Source: Lacisediminihabitans sp040549525 (GTDB lineage Bacteria > Actinomycetota > Actinomycetes > Actinomycetales > Microbacteriaceae). Taken from it: a stretch of DNA of 64,000 bases. Where the stretch lies: assembly GCF_040549525.1 (NCBI RefSeq), contig NZ_JBEPTM010000001.1:248001-312000 (forward strand). The letters are read 5' to 3'. Position numbers and translations under genes: made by a program. The number at the start of each line of letters is the position of its first letter. Positions within the stretch are counted from its first letter, which is position 1. This document shows, in pieces, positions 16,639 through 25,427 of this stretch. The notes beneath the pieces were generated by a model. It saw only the letters and a list, made by a program, of their open reading frames with translations, did no database searches and was not told where the DNA came from.

Positions 16639-17076
16639 ATGGCCAACACGACCAGCCCCCAGAACGTCTCGACCCCCTCGGTCACGACCGCCGCCACGAG
16701 CACCGGCAAGACCGTCATCAACGATGCCGTCATCGCCAAGGTCGCGGGCATCGCGGCCCGCGATGTCAGCGGAGTCTACGGACTCGGTGGCGGAGCGGCC
16801 CGCGCCCTCGGCGCCATCCGCGAGGCCATGAACAACACCGACCTCACCCAGGGTGTCAAGGTCGAGGTCGGCGAGACCCAGGTCGCCGTCGACGTGAGCA
16901 TCGTGGCCGAGTACCCGGTGCCGCTGCAGACCGTCGCCGCCGGTGTGCGGTCCGCCGTCATCGGCGCGATCGAGACCCTCGTGGGCATGGAGGTCACCGA
17001 GGTCAACGTGACCGTCAACGACGTGCACCTGCCCTCCGATGACGCTGACGACCAGGTCGAGGCACGAGTCCTGTGA
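16639..17076 (+). CDS. Asp23/Gls24 family envelope stress protein
   Basis: A 145-residue protein. After a Thr/Ser-rich N-terminal 25 residues comes the Asp23 domain (VIAKVAGIAARDVSGVYGLGG near residues 36-56, VAVDVSIVAEYPVPLQTVA near 88-106). In Staphylococcus Asp23 is a membrane-tethered protein linked to alkaline and cell wall stress and held by AmaP. The start at 16639 has GAGGAG nine bases upstream; an in-frame ATG at 16558 adds a residue run without family character. First of five genes with overlapping ends. Confidence 0.9.
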   Translation: MANTTSPQNVSTPSVTTAATSTGKTVINDAVIAKVAGIAARDVSGVYGLGGGAARALGAIREAMNNTDLTQGVKVEVGETQVAVDVSIVAEYPVPLQTVAAGVRSAVIGAIETLVGMEVTEVNVTVNDVHLPSDDADDQVEARVL

Positions 17077-17264
17077 CCTCGACCAAGACCGGCATCCTGA
17101 TCGGAGCGGTGCTCGCTCTCACCTGGGCGATCGTCGGCTTCTGGGCGTTCTTCTTCGTCGCCGTCGCCATGGCGATCGGCGCCGTCGTCGGGCGCGTTGT
17201 CGACGGACGGCTCGACCTCAGCAGCCTCGTCGAGGTCTTTCGAGGTAAGCGTTCCTCGTCATGA
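17073..17264 (+). CDS. Small two-helix membrane protein (DUF2273-like)
   Basis: A 63-residue protein with two hydrophobic helices (GILIGAVLALTWAIVGFW and the following AFFFVAVAMAIGAVVG) and a basic C terminus. Its size and place after an Asp23 gene fit the DUF2273 family found in Asp23/AmaP operons. The GTG start overlaps the asp23 stop (GTGA) and its own stop overlaps the next ATG. Confidence 0.75.
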   Translation: MTSTKTGILIGAVLALTWAIVGFWAFFFVAVAMAIGAVVGRVVDGRLDLSSLVEVFRGKRSSS

Positions 17265-17644
17265 CGACAGCGGAGACAGCTGATCGCGACCGTGACCGTG
17301 GCCGTGGCCGCACCAGCGTCAGCGCGCGCGCCCTCGGCCGCGTCGCCTCGGCGGTGAGCGCCTCGGCGCTGGGGGTGGATGCCGCGACCGTCGGCGTCGA
17401 CCTCTCGGACGAGCGCGGCGAGCTCGTGCTGACCGTGCGCAGCGCCATCCGCTCCGTCTCCCTCGACCGGGTGACCACCGACCCCGGGGTGGTCGCACGC
17501 ACCGGAGGCAGCATCCTCGAGCGCGCCTCTCGCGCCCAGGGCCAGATCCGTTCGCGGGTGAATGACCTCACCGGCTATCGCGTCGCCCGCGTGGTCGTTC
17601 GCTTGCAGAGTGCCGACATCCGGCAGGAAGACAGGGTTCGATGA
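17261..17644 (+). CDS. Divergent Asp23-like protein
   Basis: A 127-residue soluble protein. The first 18 residues alternate Asp and Arg (DRDRDRGRGR); the rest has the alternating strand-helix pattern of an Asp23 domain and ends in YRVARVVVRLQSADI, similar to the last strand of the preceding Asp23 protein. I infer a second, degenerate Asp23-like unit. It overlaps both neighbours by four bases (ATGA), so it is translated with the operon. Confidence 0.7.
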   Translation: MTTAETADRDRDRGRGRTSVSARALGRVASAVSASALGVDAATVGVDLSDERGELVLTVRSAIRSVSLDRVTTDPGVVARTGGSILERASRAQGQIRSRVNDLTGYRVARVVVRLQSADIRQEDRVR

Positions 17645-18222
17645 GCAACCAGAGCAGTCTCTATCGCCGCATCAGCCGGCGCGAGACCCATTCGCCGCGC
17701 TCGACCCTCGCCATCGTGGTCGCCGTGATCGCGATCGTGGCCTGTGTGCTGGTCGGCACCGAGATCGTGCTCGCCCTCGCCTCGCAACCGCCACTGCTCG
17801 CCAGTCCGCGGTCCGCCGCGGACTTCCTCGTGGACGTTCCCGGCTACCCTGTGGCGACGGTGATCGGGGTGGGGGCGATCGTCGCCCTCCTCGGGCTCGC
17901 CCTCGTGATTCCGGCCCTCGCGCCGGGCCGCACCGCCCGGCACGAGCTCCTGACCGAGCGAAGTGCCGCAATCGTCGACAACGAGGTGATCGCGTCCGCG
18001 CTCGCCCGGCACGCCGCGCGCGCCGGCAACGTGGACCCCGACAGCGTGCGCGTGAGCGTCTCGCACCGGGAGGCGGTGGTGCGGGTGACTCCGACCTCCG
18101 GGCTGCCTGTGGACGGGGCATCCGTCGTCGCCGCGGTCGACGAACAGTTGCACGGGTACAGCCTGCGGCGCAGCATTCGCTCCAAGATCATCGTCGCCGA
18201 GTCCGGAAAGGTCGGAGCATGA
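17641..18222 (+). CDS. Two-helix membrane protein with C-terminal soluble domain (DUF6286-like)
   Basis: A 193-residue protein: a basic N terminus, a helix at about residues 23-47, a second at about 71-93, and a soluble domain of about 95 residues with Asp23-like strand order (VRVSVSHREAVVRVTPTSGL). The layout matches the DUF6286 proteins of actinobacterial Asp23 operons. The role is unknown; it probably anchors or partners the Asp23 proteins at the membrane. ATGA overlaps at both ends. Confidence 0.7.
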   Translation: MSNQSSLYRRISRRETHSPRSTLAIVVAVIAIVACVLVGTEIVLALASQPPLLASPRSAADFLVDVPGYPVATVIGVGAIVALLGLALVIPALAPGRTARHELLTERSAAIVDNEVIASALARHAARAGNVDPDSVRVSVSHREAVVRVTPTSGLPVDGASVVAAVDEQLHGYSLRRSIRSKIIVAESGKVGA

Positions 18223-18824
18223 ACAACACCAATCGCGCACTCAACCGCGTGGTCATCGTGCTGGTGGGCGTGCTGCTCCTCGGCGTCGGCGGCGCGGCCA
18301 TCGCGGTCGGCAGCATCCCGACCGTGAGCAGCACCTGGAAGGATCTCGCTCCCGGGGTGCGCGCGAACCTCTCGTCGTTCTTCGCCTCCGCTCCGCTCGC
18401 GGGCACGACCATCGACTGGTGGTGGATCGCCGTGCTGGCGGCCCTCGCCGTGATCGTGATCCTGTTGCTGGCCTTCATCTTCAGGCAGGGCCACGGTCAT
18501 ACGGGTCGCTTCGTGGACGATGCGGCGACCTCGGAGGGGTCGACGATCGTGGACTCGAAGGTCGCCGAACAGCTCGTGCAGGATGCGCTCGACGGGCATC
18601 CGGAGCTCGTCTCCTCGCATGTCTCCACCTACCGGGTGCGTCGCACGCCGGTGCTCAAGGTGTCGGCCACCGCCCGTCGAGGGGTGTCACCGAGAGACAT
18701 CGTGGACACCGTGGAGACAGCACTGGATTCGCTCGAGACGCTGCTCGGCCATCCCGTGCTCGCTTCGGTGCAGGTGAGCGGGGGCTTCCGCGCTCGTCTC
18801 AGTTCGACCACGCGCCTCCAATAG
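18219..18824 (+). CDS. AmaP-like membrane anchor of the Asp23 operon
   Basis: A 201-residue protein with helices at about residues 9-31 and 67-90 separated by about 35 extracytoplasmic residues, then a cytoplasmic domain ending in LLGHPVLASVQVSGGF. This is the plan of AmaP, the staphylococcal Asp23 anchor, to which it may be analogous. It overlaps the previous stop (ATGA) and closes the five-gene operon. A convergent membrane protein gene ends 41 bases away. Confidence 0.72.
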   Translation: MNNTNRALNRVVIVLVGVLLLGVGGAAIAVGSIPTVSSTWKDLAPGVRANLSSFFASAPLAGTTIDWWWIAVLAALAVIVILLLAFIFRQGHGHTGRFVDDAATSEGSTIVDSKVAEQLVQDALDGHPELVSSHVSTYRVRRTPVLKVSATARRGVSPRDIVDTVETALDSLETLLGHPVLASVQVSGGFRARLSSTTRLQ

Positions 18825-18865
18825 AGTGCCGCACCGCCCGCACTGACCCCAGGCCAGCGCTGACC

Positions 18866-19369
18866 TCATGCCAGCGGTGCCGCAGCTCCGGCTTCTCTGC
18901 GCTGCCAGGGCCCCCTGACCAGCAGCGACAGAACGCCGACAAGCAGCACCACCGCCAGGAAGATGGAGGCGAGGTGCAGGCGGAGGGGACTGCCGAGATA
19001 CATCGTGAGGCCCACTGCGACCAGGGCCAGCGTCATCACCGCCAGCGCAATCCAGTGCTGGCGTCGAAGGCCGATAAGCACCAGCGCGGCGGGCACGACA
19101 TAGAGCGCGATGCTGGCGACACCCATGCCGTTCACCGCGTCGACGAGGGGACGCACGGCAGGGATGCCGCCGAAGAGCTGGCGGAAGAACATCGCGGTGC
19201 AGTGAAACGTGAGGCCGAGGACGCCCACGCCGAGGAGGGCCACCTCTGCGCCGCTGATTCGCACGCCGGCTCGGGCGAGCGGCAGCTGGGGGAGCACGAA
19301 CCGGGCCACCACTATGAGCGCGCAGACCACCGCGAGACTGATCGAGAATCCCGCGGTCATGGTCGGCAC
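18866..19369 (-). CDS. Hypothetical membrane protein
   Basis: A 167-residue protein of five or six hydrophobic helices with short loops and no domain I can name. It starts with a GTG at 19369 or an ATG at 19360; neither has a good ribosome binding site. It runs against the Asp23 operon and away from the tRNA gene. Codon use is like the neighbours, so it is a resident gene. Confidence 0.6.
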   Translation of the reverse strand: MPTMTAGFSISLAVVCALIVVARFVLPQLPLARAGVRISGAEVALLGVGVLGLTFHCTAMFFRQLFGGIPAVRPLVDAVNGMGVASIALYVVPAALVLIGLRRQHWIALAVMTLALVAVGLTMYLGSPLRLHLASIFLAVVLLVGVLSLLVRGPWQRREAGAAAPLA

Positions 19370-19531
19370 GCCCCGCGCTGACGCGCCTTGACGAACGCTG
19401 GCTCGATCTCCATGGCAGAAGTCTCCCGCACCGGACTGGGGGAATGCTTGCGAACTCGAATCCCCGGGCGGGAATCCTGCCGGTCGAATCGGCTGGTATA
19501 GTCGTCAGGTTGGGTTTTGCGCCCAGCGAAT

Positions 19532-19604
19532 GCGCCCGTAGCTCAGCGGATAGAGCAATTGACTACGGATCAATAGGTCGGGGGTTCAAATCCCTCCGGG
19601 CGCA
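19532..19604 (+). tRNA. tRNA-Arg (anticodon ACG)
   Basis: A complete 73-base cloverleaf: acceptor GCGCCCG pairs with CGGGCGC, the D arm is GCTC/GAGC, the anticodon stem ATTGA/TCAAT holds the loop CTACGGA with anticodon ACG, and the T arm contains TTCAAAT. The discriminator base is A and CCA is not encoded. The first anticodon base is A, the substrate for inosine formation by TadA, whose gene is at 47742 in this window. Confidence 0.97.
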
Positions 19605-19963
19605 CTTGGAACAACGGGCCTGACCTGCATTTCTTGTGGAATGTGGTCTGGTCCGTTTCTGTTTCTGCGCACATTCTGCCCACACTTGGAAGAGTATGGA
19701 GCCAGGTCTTGGCCAAAAATCGATCTGATCGACTCTTTCGACCCCAGTGTTTGTGTGGGTTTTGGCTCAGCCAACTACGTTGACCAATCGACCTTCCATC
19801 AAGAGGCCGGACCACACGGTAGCGATGACTCGACCGTGGATCCCCTTGCTCGATCGGCTTCCTGTGCACAAGCCAGGCAAGCGCTGCGCTGACCTCGGCG
19901 GGCACGTAGCCCTACGGCGAATCGTTGGATCCCGAGGCCAGGCCTTCCCTTTGGGAACGACAC
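19605..19963. other. Lower-GC spacer after tRNA-Arg, no convincing gene
   Basis: About 360 bases with clearly lower GC than the rest of the window and no open frame with good codon use. The words ACTTGGAA recur at the tRNA 3' edge (near 19604) and near 19684. tRNA 3' ends are common integration sites, so this could be the scar of a lost element, but no integrase or clear att repeat is visible. Confidence 0.3.
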
Positions 19964-20074
19964 GTGCAATTGTTTAAGAAGAAGCGCGAAAGCGCTCCGG
20001 CGGTGGGGCTCACCGGAACCAACCTCGGCGAATTGCCGACAACAGTCCCTATCTCAGCACTTCTGTGCGCTTAG
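19964..20074 (+). CDS. Possible 36-residue peptide upstream of the universal stress gene
   Basis: A GTG-started frame with GC-rich codon choice typical of real genes here, giving a basic start (QLFKKKRESAP) and a neutral tail. It ends 14 bases before the universal stress gene. A GGGAA lies 9 bases before the GTG. It may be a leader peptide or chance; no homologue is known to me. Confidence 0.3.
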   Translation: MQLFKKKRESAPAVGLTGTNLGELPTTVPISALLCA

Positions 20075-20088
20075 AGATAGGAGCCCCC

Positions 20089-20613
20089 GTGACCGCCGCA
20101 CGCGAAGCCTCGCCCACCTTCGGACCTCTGGTCGTGGGGGTTGCAACCGGGCAGTCCGATGTCGTCGTCGAGCAGGCACGGGCCTTGGCTACTCGACTGG
20201 GCACCCAGCTCATCTGCGCCTGGGTTGACGCCGGTCGGTACGTGATCGACGAACTGCGCGACGGGAACGTTCGTTCGATGCCGATCGACCCGGATATGGG
20301 CGACGAAAGACACTCCGGTGTCCCGGCCAATCTTCTGGCGCAACTCTCAAGGCTGCTCGGCCCGGAGCATGACAGCTGGAGCACCCGAGAGCTCGCCGGC
20401 GATCCCGCACGGGCTCTCGGACGCCTCGCCGAGGTGGTCGATGCGTCGATGATCGTGGTCGGCACCCGCCGCGCCGGCATGACCGGATCGGTTCAGGAGA
20501 TGTTCAACGGCTCCGTCGCCGTTCATCTGGCGCACCGACAACATCGGCCCGTCGTCGTCATTCCGCTGGATCCCATTCCGTTCGAACGCCCATTGCCGTG
20601 GGAAGACACATGA
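20089..20613 (+). CDS. Universal stress protein (UspA family)
   Basis: A 174-residue single-domain Usp fold: first strand PLVVGVATGQSDVVVEQARALA, then SMIVVGTRRAGM near residue 130 and a C-terminal GSVAVHLAHRQHRPVVVIP block matching the nucleotide-binding end of the family. The GTG at 20089 is chosen for AGGAG five bases upstream; an ATG at 20065 lies before that site. It has no near partner. A strong hairpin terminator follows at 20801. Confidence 0.85.
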   Translation: MTAAREASPTFGPLVVGVATGQSDVVVEQARALATRLGTQLICAWVDAGRYVIDELRDGNVRSMPIDPDMGDERHSGVPANLLAQLSRLLGPEHDSWSTRELAGDPARALGRLAEVVDASMIVVGTRRAGMTGSVQEMFNGSVAVHLAHRQHRPVVVIPLDPIPFERPLPWEDT

Positions 20614-20800
20614 GCAGGGAGGAAGGATGCGGGGGAAGTAGGGGCGCTTTGCTGCTCGTTCGTCGCGGCCAGAGTGCGGCGAACGCGGCTGGAGCTTTCC
20701 ACTGATCATGCGGCAGTCCCGTGACGAGGGTGACTGATTCGTAACCCCAGACCGCTCGCAGTCCACACGAAGGGTCCACGTCCTTCGAACTGCGAGCTAG

Positions 20801-20836
20801 AGGGGGAAACACCCACCGAGACGGGTGTTTCCCCCT
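20801..20836. terminator. Strong bidirectional hairpin terminator
   Basis: AGGGGGAAACACCC (20801-20814), 8-base loop, GGGTGTTTCCCCCT (20823-20836): a perfect 14-pair stem, followed on the + strand by CGTTT. It lies between the universal stress gene and the end of the convergent ABC operon. A smaller hairpin (CGAAGG/CCTTCG, 20768-20787) precedes it. Confidence 0.75.
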
Positions 20837-20882
20837 CGTTTCAGCCACATCTCGCGCGTGTCCCCCACCTGCCACGGATGCC

Positions 20883-21530
20883 TCACAGGGCTCGACGACG
20901 GTACCGCATCGCGGAGATCACCACGGAGGCCGCGAGGGCGGCGGCGCAGAGGAGGGACGCGGTCGGCCACAGGATATCCAGGTTGTGCGAGATCAGCCGA
21001 GTGAGCTGTGCTCCATGGATCAGTCCCAGCTGTGACGCGAGCGCGGCGCCCCCGACAAGGAGGGTGGCGGGGATGAAGGTCATGAGCCGAGCACGCGTGA
21101 ACCCGAGGCTGAAAAAGAACGGCAACTGCACAGCGAGGCCAACGGCGAAGATCAGCAGTGACGCGACATTCACCACGCCGAGCAACCAGAAGTCGACAGC
21201 ATCACCGCTCGCGATCTGCACGAAGAGGGTGGACGCAGTTGCGAGCACCGCAACGACGAGGTACATCACGACGAGGGCGAGATACCGCCCGACGACGATG
21301 TTCTGCCTGCTCATCGGCAGCGTCGCGTAGAGGGTGTCGAGTCGTCCACGCTCGTCGGTGGCGAATGGATTCGACGCGAGCAGGCTCATCACGATCGCCG
21401 CCGAGCCGATGCCGACGGCGGGCCACGGTGCGACCGCCGGAGCCACCAGCACCAGGAACAGGGCCGGGGCGACCCGCTTCACGGGGGTCACGAAGTTGAG
21501 CATGTCGAAAAGGACGAACTTGGCGATCAT
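20883..21530 (-). CDS. ABC-2 type transporter, membrane subunit
   Basis: A 215-residue protein with six hydrophobic helices. The block NPFATDERGRLDTLYATLPMSR after the second helix is typical of the ABC2_membrane_5 family, which includes the Pmt peptide exporters of staphylococci and YtrC/D-like permeases. It pairs with the ATPase gene, whose stop overlaps this start by four bases. The exported compound is unknown; relatives respond to cell wall antibiotics or export amphipathic peptides. Confidence 0.85.
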   Translation of the reverse strand: MIAKFVLFDMLNFVTPVKRVAPALFLVLVAPAVAPWPAVGIGSAAIVMSLLASNPFATDERGRLDTLYATLPMSRQNIVVGRYLALVVMYLVVAVLATASTLFVQIASGDAVDFWLLGVVNVASLLIFAVGLAVQLPFFFSLGFTRARLMTFIPATLLVGGAALASQLGLIHGAQLTRLISHNLDILWPTASLLCAAALAASVVISAMRYRRRAL

Positions 21531-22399
21531 GAGTGGACCTCCTGAGGGGTGGAGCCGTTTCGGGCGATGTGAACAATGACGTCGTCAGTGCTGGCAGCGT
21601 CGATGACTGTGGTCGGGCCGAAGAGCGGTGTGGCTTCGGCGCGGATGAGTCCGTCGAATCGGCTCCCGGTGCGCCGAAGGCCCAGAACGCTGGCGCGTGC
21701 CTCGGGCGTGAGCTTCTCGGTCCCATGCACCATCGCGAATTCCTCGTGGAGCGCATCGACAGCGCCCGAAAACGCGATCCGGCCATTGTCGATCACGAGG
21801 ATCAGGTCGGCCAGGCTGTCGAGATCCGAGGTGATGTGTGTTGAGAACAGGATGCTGTGAGAGGGATCGATCATGAATTCCCGCAGAATGTCCACGAGAT
21901 CGGCGCGCGAGACGGGGTCGAGCCCGCTGGTTGGTTCGTCCAGAATGAGCAGGTCTGGGTGATGGGCCAGAGCCATCGCCAGGGACAGCTTGACGCCTTC
22001 GCCTCGCGACAGGGTGCCCACCCGAGCGGACGGACTGATGCGAAAACGCTCCAGGTAATCACCGAAGGCGGCACGATCCCAGCTCGCGAAGAAGGCGCCG
22101 ACCCGATACGTCAGGCTGCCGACCTTCCAGTCGGGTGAGACGAACAATTGGTCGAGCACCACACCCACGCGCTCTGTCGTGGAGGCGGCTCCGGGCGCTT
22201 CTCCGCCGAAGAGCTCCACGCTCCCCGAGTCGGGGTGGAACATCCCGAGCAGCGCTTTGATCGTTGTGGTCTTGCCCGACCCGTTGGGACCGACGAAACC
22301 CATGACGAGTCCGGTGGGGAGATCGAAGTCGACGGAGTCGAGGCGGAATGTCCCCTGGGAGTGCGTCAGGCCGGTCACCTTCACGACTGATGCTGTCAT
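21527..22399 (-). CDS. ABC transporter ATP-binding protein
   Basis: A 290-residue ATPase. Walker A is GPNGSGKT at residues 37-44, the signature is LSRGEG near residue 136, Walker B is LLILDEPTSGLDP near 155, and the H-loop FSTHIT near 188; about 85 extra residues form a C-terminal regulatory tail. The ATG at 22399 has GGAG six bases upstream and overlaps the GntR stop (ATGA); an ATG at 22411 would add four residues. It energises the ABC-2 subunit encoded next. Confidence 0.9.
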   Translation of the reverse strand: MTASVVKVTGLTHSQGTFRLDSVDFDLPTGLVMGFVGPNGSGKTTTIKALLGMFHPDSGSVELFGGEAPGAASTTERVGVVLDQLFVSPDWKVGSLTYRVGAFFASWDRAAFGDYLERFRISPSARVGTLSRGEGVKLSLAMALAHHPDLLILDEPTSGLDPVSRADLVDILREFMIDPSHSILFSTHITSDLDSLADLILVIDNGRIAFSGAVDALHEEFAMVHGTEKLTPEARASVLGLRRTGSRFDGLIRAEATPLFGPTTVIDAASTDDVIVHIARNGSTPQEVHS

Positions 22400-22770
22400 C
22401 GGTTGCTCCATTTCTCATCCAGAAGGATGTCCAGTTCGGCGCGCGTGACGCGGGCGCCGCGTGCTGCTGCAGCGAGTTCGATCAGGGCGGCGTCGAGTCG
22501 GCTGCTCAGGGCCGCTCGGGCACTGTCGACGTCGACCGCAACAACGAGGAAACCCCGGCCGTGCTCGTTGATGACGACGCGCTCGGCGACGAGGTCGTTA
22601 TAGGCCCGCGTGACTGTCATCAGGCTCACCCGCAGGTCGGCCGCCAACTGACGCAACGAGGGAAGCTGTTCCCCCACTAGAAGCTCGCCGCCGTAGATTG
22701 CCGAACGAATCTGGGACTTGATCTGTTCATACATCGGCACGCCAGAACTCGACGACAAGACGATTTCCAC
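22396..22770 (-). CDS. GntR-family regulator, YtrA subfamily
   Basis: A 124-residue repressor with the short YtrA plan: a GntR winged helix (VPMYEQIKSQIRSAIYGGELLVGEQLPSL is interrupted only by the usual turn) and a small C-terminal dimer region of about 45 residues. YtrA proteins repress the ABC operon they head, often in response to cell wall stress. The GTG at 22770 follows GGAGGG by three bases. An inverted repeat covers the promoter, indicating autorepression. Confidence 0.88.
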   Translation of the reverse strand: MEIVLSSSSGVPMYEQIKSQIRSAIYGGELLVGEQLPSLRQLAADLRVSLMTVTRAYNDLVAERVVINEHGRGFLVVAVDVDSARAALSSRLDAALIELAAAARGARVTRAELDILLDEKWSNR

Positions 22771-22779
22771 GAGCCCTCC

Positions 22780-22803
22780 ACTGTACAGGTACACAAGTAC
22801 AGT
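22780..22803 (-). promoter_or_regulatory. Operator candidate of the GntR/YtrA-ABC operon
   Basis: ACTGTAC, ten bases, GTACAGT: a perfect 7+7 inverted repeat. It covers most of the -10 element and the predicted transcription start of the operon, ideal for repression by the GntR protein encoded from 22770. Confidence 0.65.
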
Positions 22804-22827
22804 AGCTCTGTTGTGTGAACACCGCAA
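22799..22827 (-). promoter_or_regulatory. Promoter of the GntR/YtrA-ABC operon
   Basis: On the minus strand TTGCGG (22827-22822) and TACTGT (22804-22799) are spaced by exactly 17 bases. The downstream half lies inside the inverted repeat described as the operator. Confidence 0.6.
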
Positions 22828-22991
22828 CTGGCTCGGGCAGGTTCGACCCCGCCCCCGCCCGGTCGGCGAGTGGCACAATAGCGCGGGCCGACACGCTGGG
22901 GCGCGCTTCTTGCGCTGGCTTGCACCCCGCGCCGGGCCTACATTGGGAGAGCCCCGCGCGCAGAAGACCCCAGAGGAATGAGAACCACGGC

Positions 22992-24506
<1,515 letters not shown>

Positions 24507-24508
24507 GG

Positions 24509-24530
24509 GCGGGCAGGTCAGCATGCCCGC
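24509..24530 (+). terminator. Hairpin after mmsA
   Basis: GCGGGCA (24509-24515), 8-base loop, TGCCCGC (24524-24530), beginning three bases after the mmsA stop. There is no T tract. Confidence 0.45.
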
Positions 24531-24676
24531 GAGCCGCCGGGCTTCCGGTCTGGCTGATGACGGGCATCGGTCGACGGTAGTCCGAGGCATCGGGTTGCGA
24601 CCAGCGGGATCGAGTGTCCGATCGATCGTCCACGTTAAGAACCCTCTCATCCGAGCCTCCCTTGCGTCTCATCCGC

Positions 24677-24747
24677 GGCTCTCAGACTCAACCTGTGGCC
24701 GATAAGCCACACAGCCCCACCGCCTGAAGCGGTGATTCTGAGAGGCC
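24677..24747 (+). promoter_or_regulatory. Three-way-junction leader that can hide the ribosome binding site
   Basis: A closing helix pairs GGCTCTCAGA (24677-24686) with TCTGAGAGGCC (24737-24747) with one bulged G. Inside are two perfect hairpins: GTGGC/GCCAC (24695-24710) and CACCGC/GCGGTG (24718-24734). The 3' strand of the closing helix contains the whole Shine-Dalgarno GAGAGG (24740-24745), and the start codon follows at 24753. The shape recalls junction riboswitches, but the joining sequences match none that I know. Confidence 0.6.
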
Positions 24748-24752
24748 AGACC

Positions 24753-25229
24753 ATGTTCACCACCAAGAAGACAGTCACCATCGTGGCGCTCGCCCTCGCC
24801 GGCGCCCTGTCGATCGGCGCGGTCGCGTCGGCGCAGGCCCAGAGCGGCCCGGCGGGTCGTGCCGAGGACCGCACCCCAGCCACCTCCGTTTCCCCCGCCC
24901 CGGTGACCGATGACAACGGCCTTCGCGGAAATGGCACGGCCGACGACTCGCAGATCCCCGCGACGCCGGGCACCACCCCGGGACCGGTGCCGTCGTCCGG
25001 ATTGCCGACGGATGCCGATCACCCCCAGGGTGATGACAGCATCGGTCGGGTCGACGACGCCGACGAGGCCGGCGAGGGCGTGGGTGACGACGTCGGCGAG
25101 GACAGCCACTCCGGTGCCGCGGACGACGGCGCCGGGCACGACATCGGCGACGACCATGGCGCTGCCTCTGGTCACGACTCGGGCCACGATGCGAGTCACG
25201 ACGCGACCCACACCGGATCCCGCCACTAA
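24753..25229 (+). CDS. Secreted Asp/His-rich protein
   Basis: A 158-residue exported protein: basic start, hydrophobic core (VTIVALALAGALSIGAVA) and a likely cleavage after AQA near residue 29. The mature part is disordered, with a Pro/Thr/Ser segment and then an Asp/Gly/His-rich tail (GHDIGDDHGAASGHDSGHD near residues 128-146). Such tails bind divalent metals in other proteins; metal capture at the cell surface is a guess. It has no cysteine and no anchor. The ATG at 24753 is fixed by GAGAGG seven bases upstream, which a leader structure can mask. Confidence 0.7.
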   Translation: MFTTKKTVTIVALALAGALSIGAVASAQAQSGPAGRAEDRTPATSVSPAPVTDDNGLRGNGTADDSQIPATPGTTPGPVPSSGLPTDADHPQGDDSIGRVDDADEAGEGVGDDVGEDSHSGAADDGAGHDIGDDHGAASGHDSGHDASHDATHTGSRH

Positions 25230-25289
25230 CCGCACAATCACCGCCAGCAGCGCAACACCGCAGCGCCACGCCACACAGCAGCGCCACCG

Positions 25290-25327
25290 CAACGGGCTAT
25301 CGACTCTCCGGAGCCGGTAGCCCGTTG
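25290..25327. terminator. Hairpin between convergent genes
   Basis: CAACGGGCTA (25290-25299) pairs perfectly with TAGCCCGTTG (25318-25327); the loop contains the palindrome CTCCGGAG. It lies between the secreted protein gene and the pyruvyl-transferase gene and could end both transcripts. Confidence 0.6.
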
Positions 25328-25427
25328 TGTCGATCCCGGAGACTGACTCCGCCAGTACTGCGTTGCATGGCAGCGAAGATCGCGTGCGCCCCCATCACCG
25401 AGGCGATCGGCGCGACGCTGCGCGAGC

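Noticed and set aside
16504..17028. A 175-codon N-terminal extension of LtrA.
   Set aside because: It is antisense to the Asp23 gene, lacks membrane character, and a good start with GGAG exists at 16503.
19570..19905. A 111-residue frame on the minus strand ending inside the tRNA gene.
   Set aside because: It reads antisense through tRNA-Arg (its tail resembles the common false peptide made by tRNA T-arms), and its codon use is poor; no integrase motif is present.
24677..24747. Known riboswitch classes (purine, TPP, glycine, Mn, cobalamin) for the leader before the secreted protein.
   Set aside because: The junction shape is similar to purine aptamers, but none of the conserved joining or loop sequences is present.
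24775..25287. Arg-rich frames antisense to or out of frame with the secreted Asp/His-rich gene.
   Set aside because: They are mirror images of Asp/Gly/His codons; the + strand frame has a signal peptide and ribosome site.
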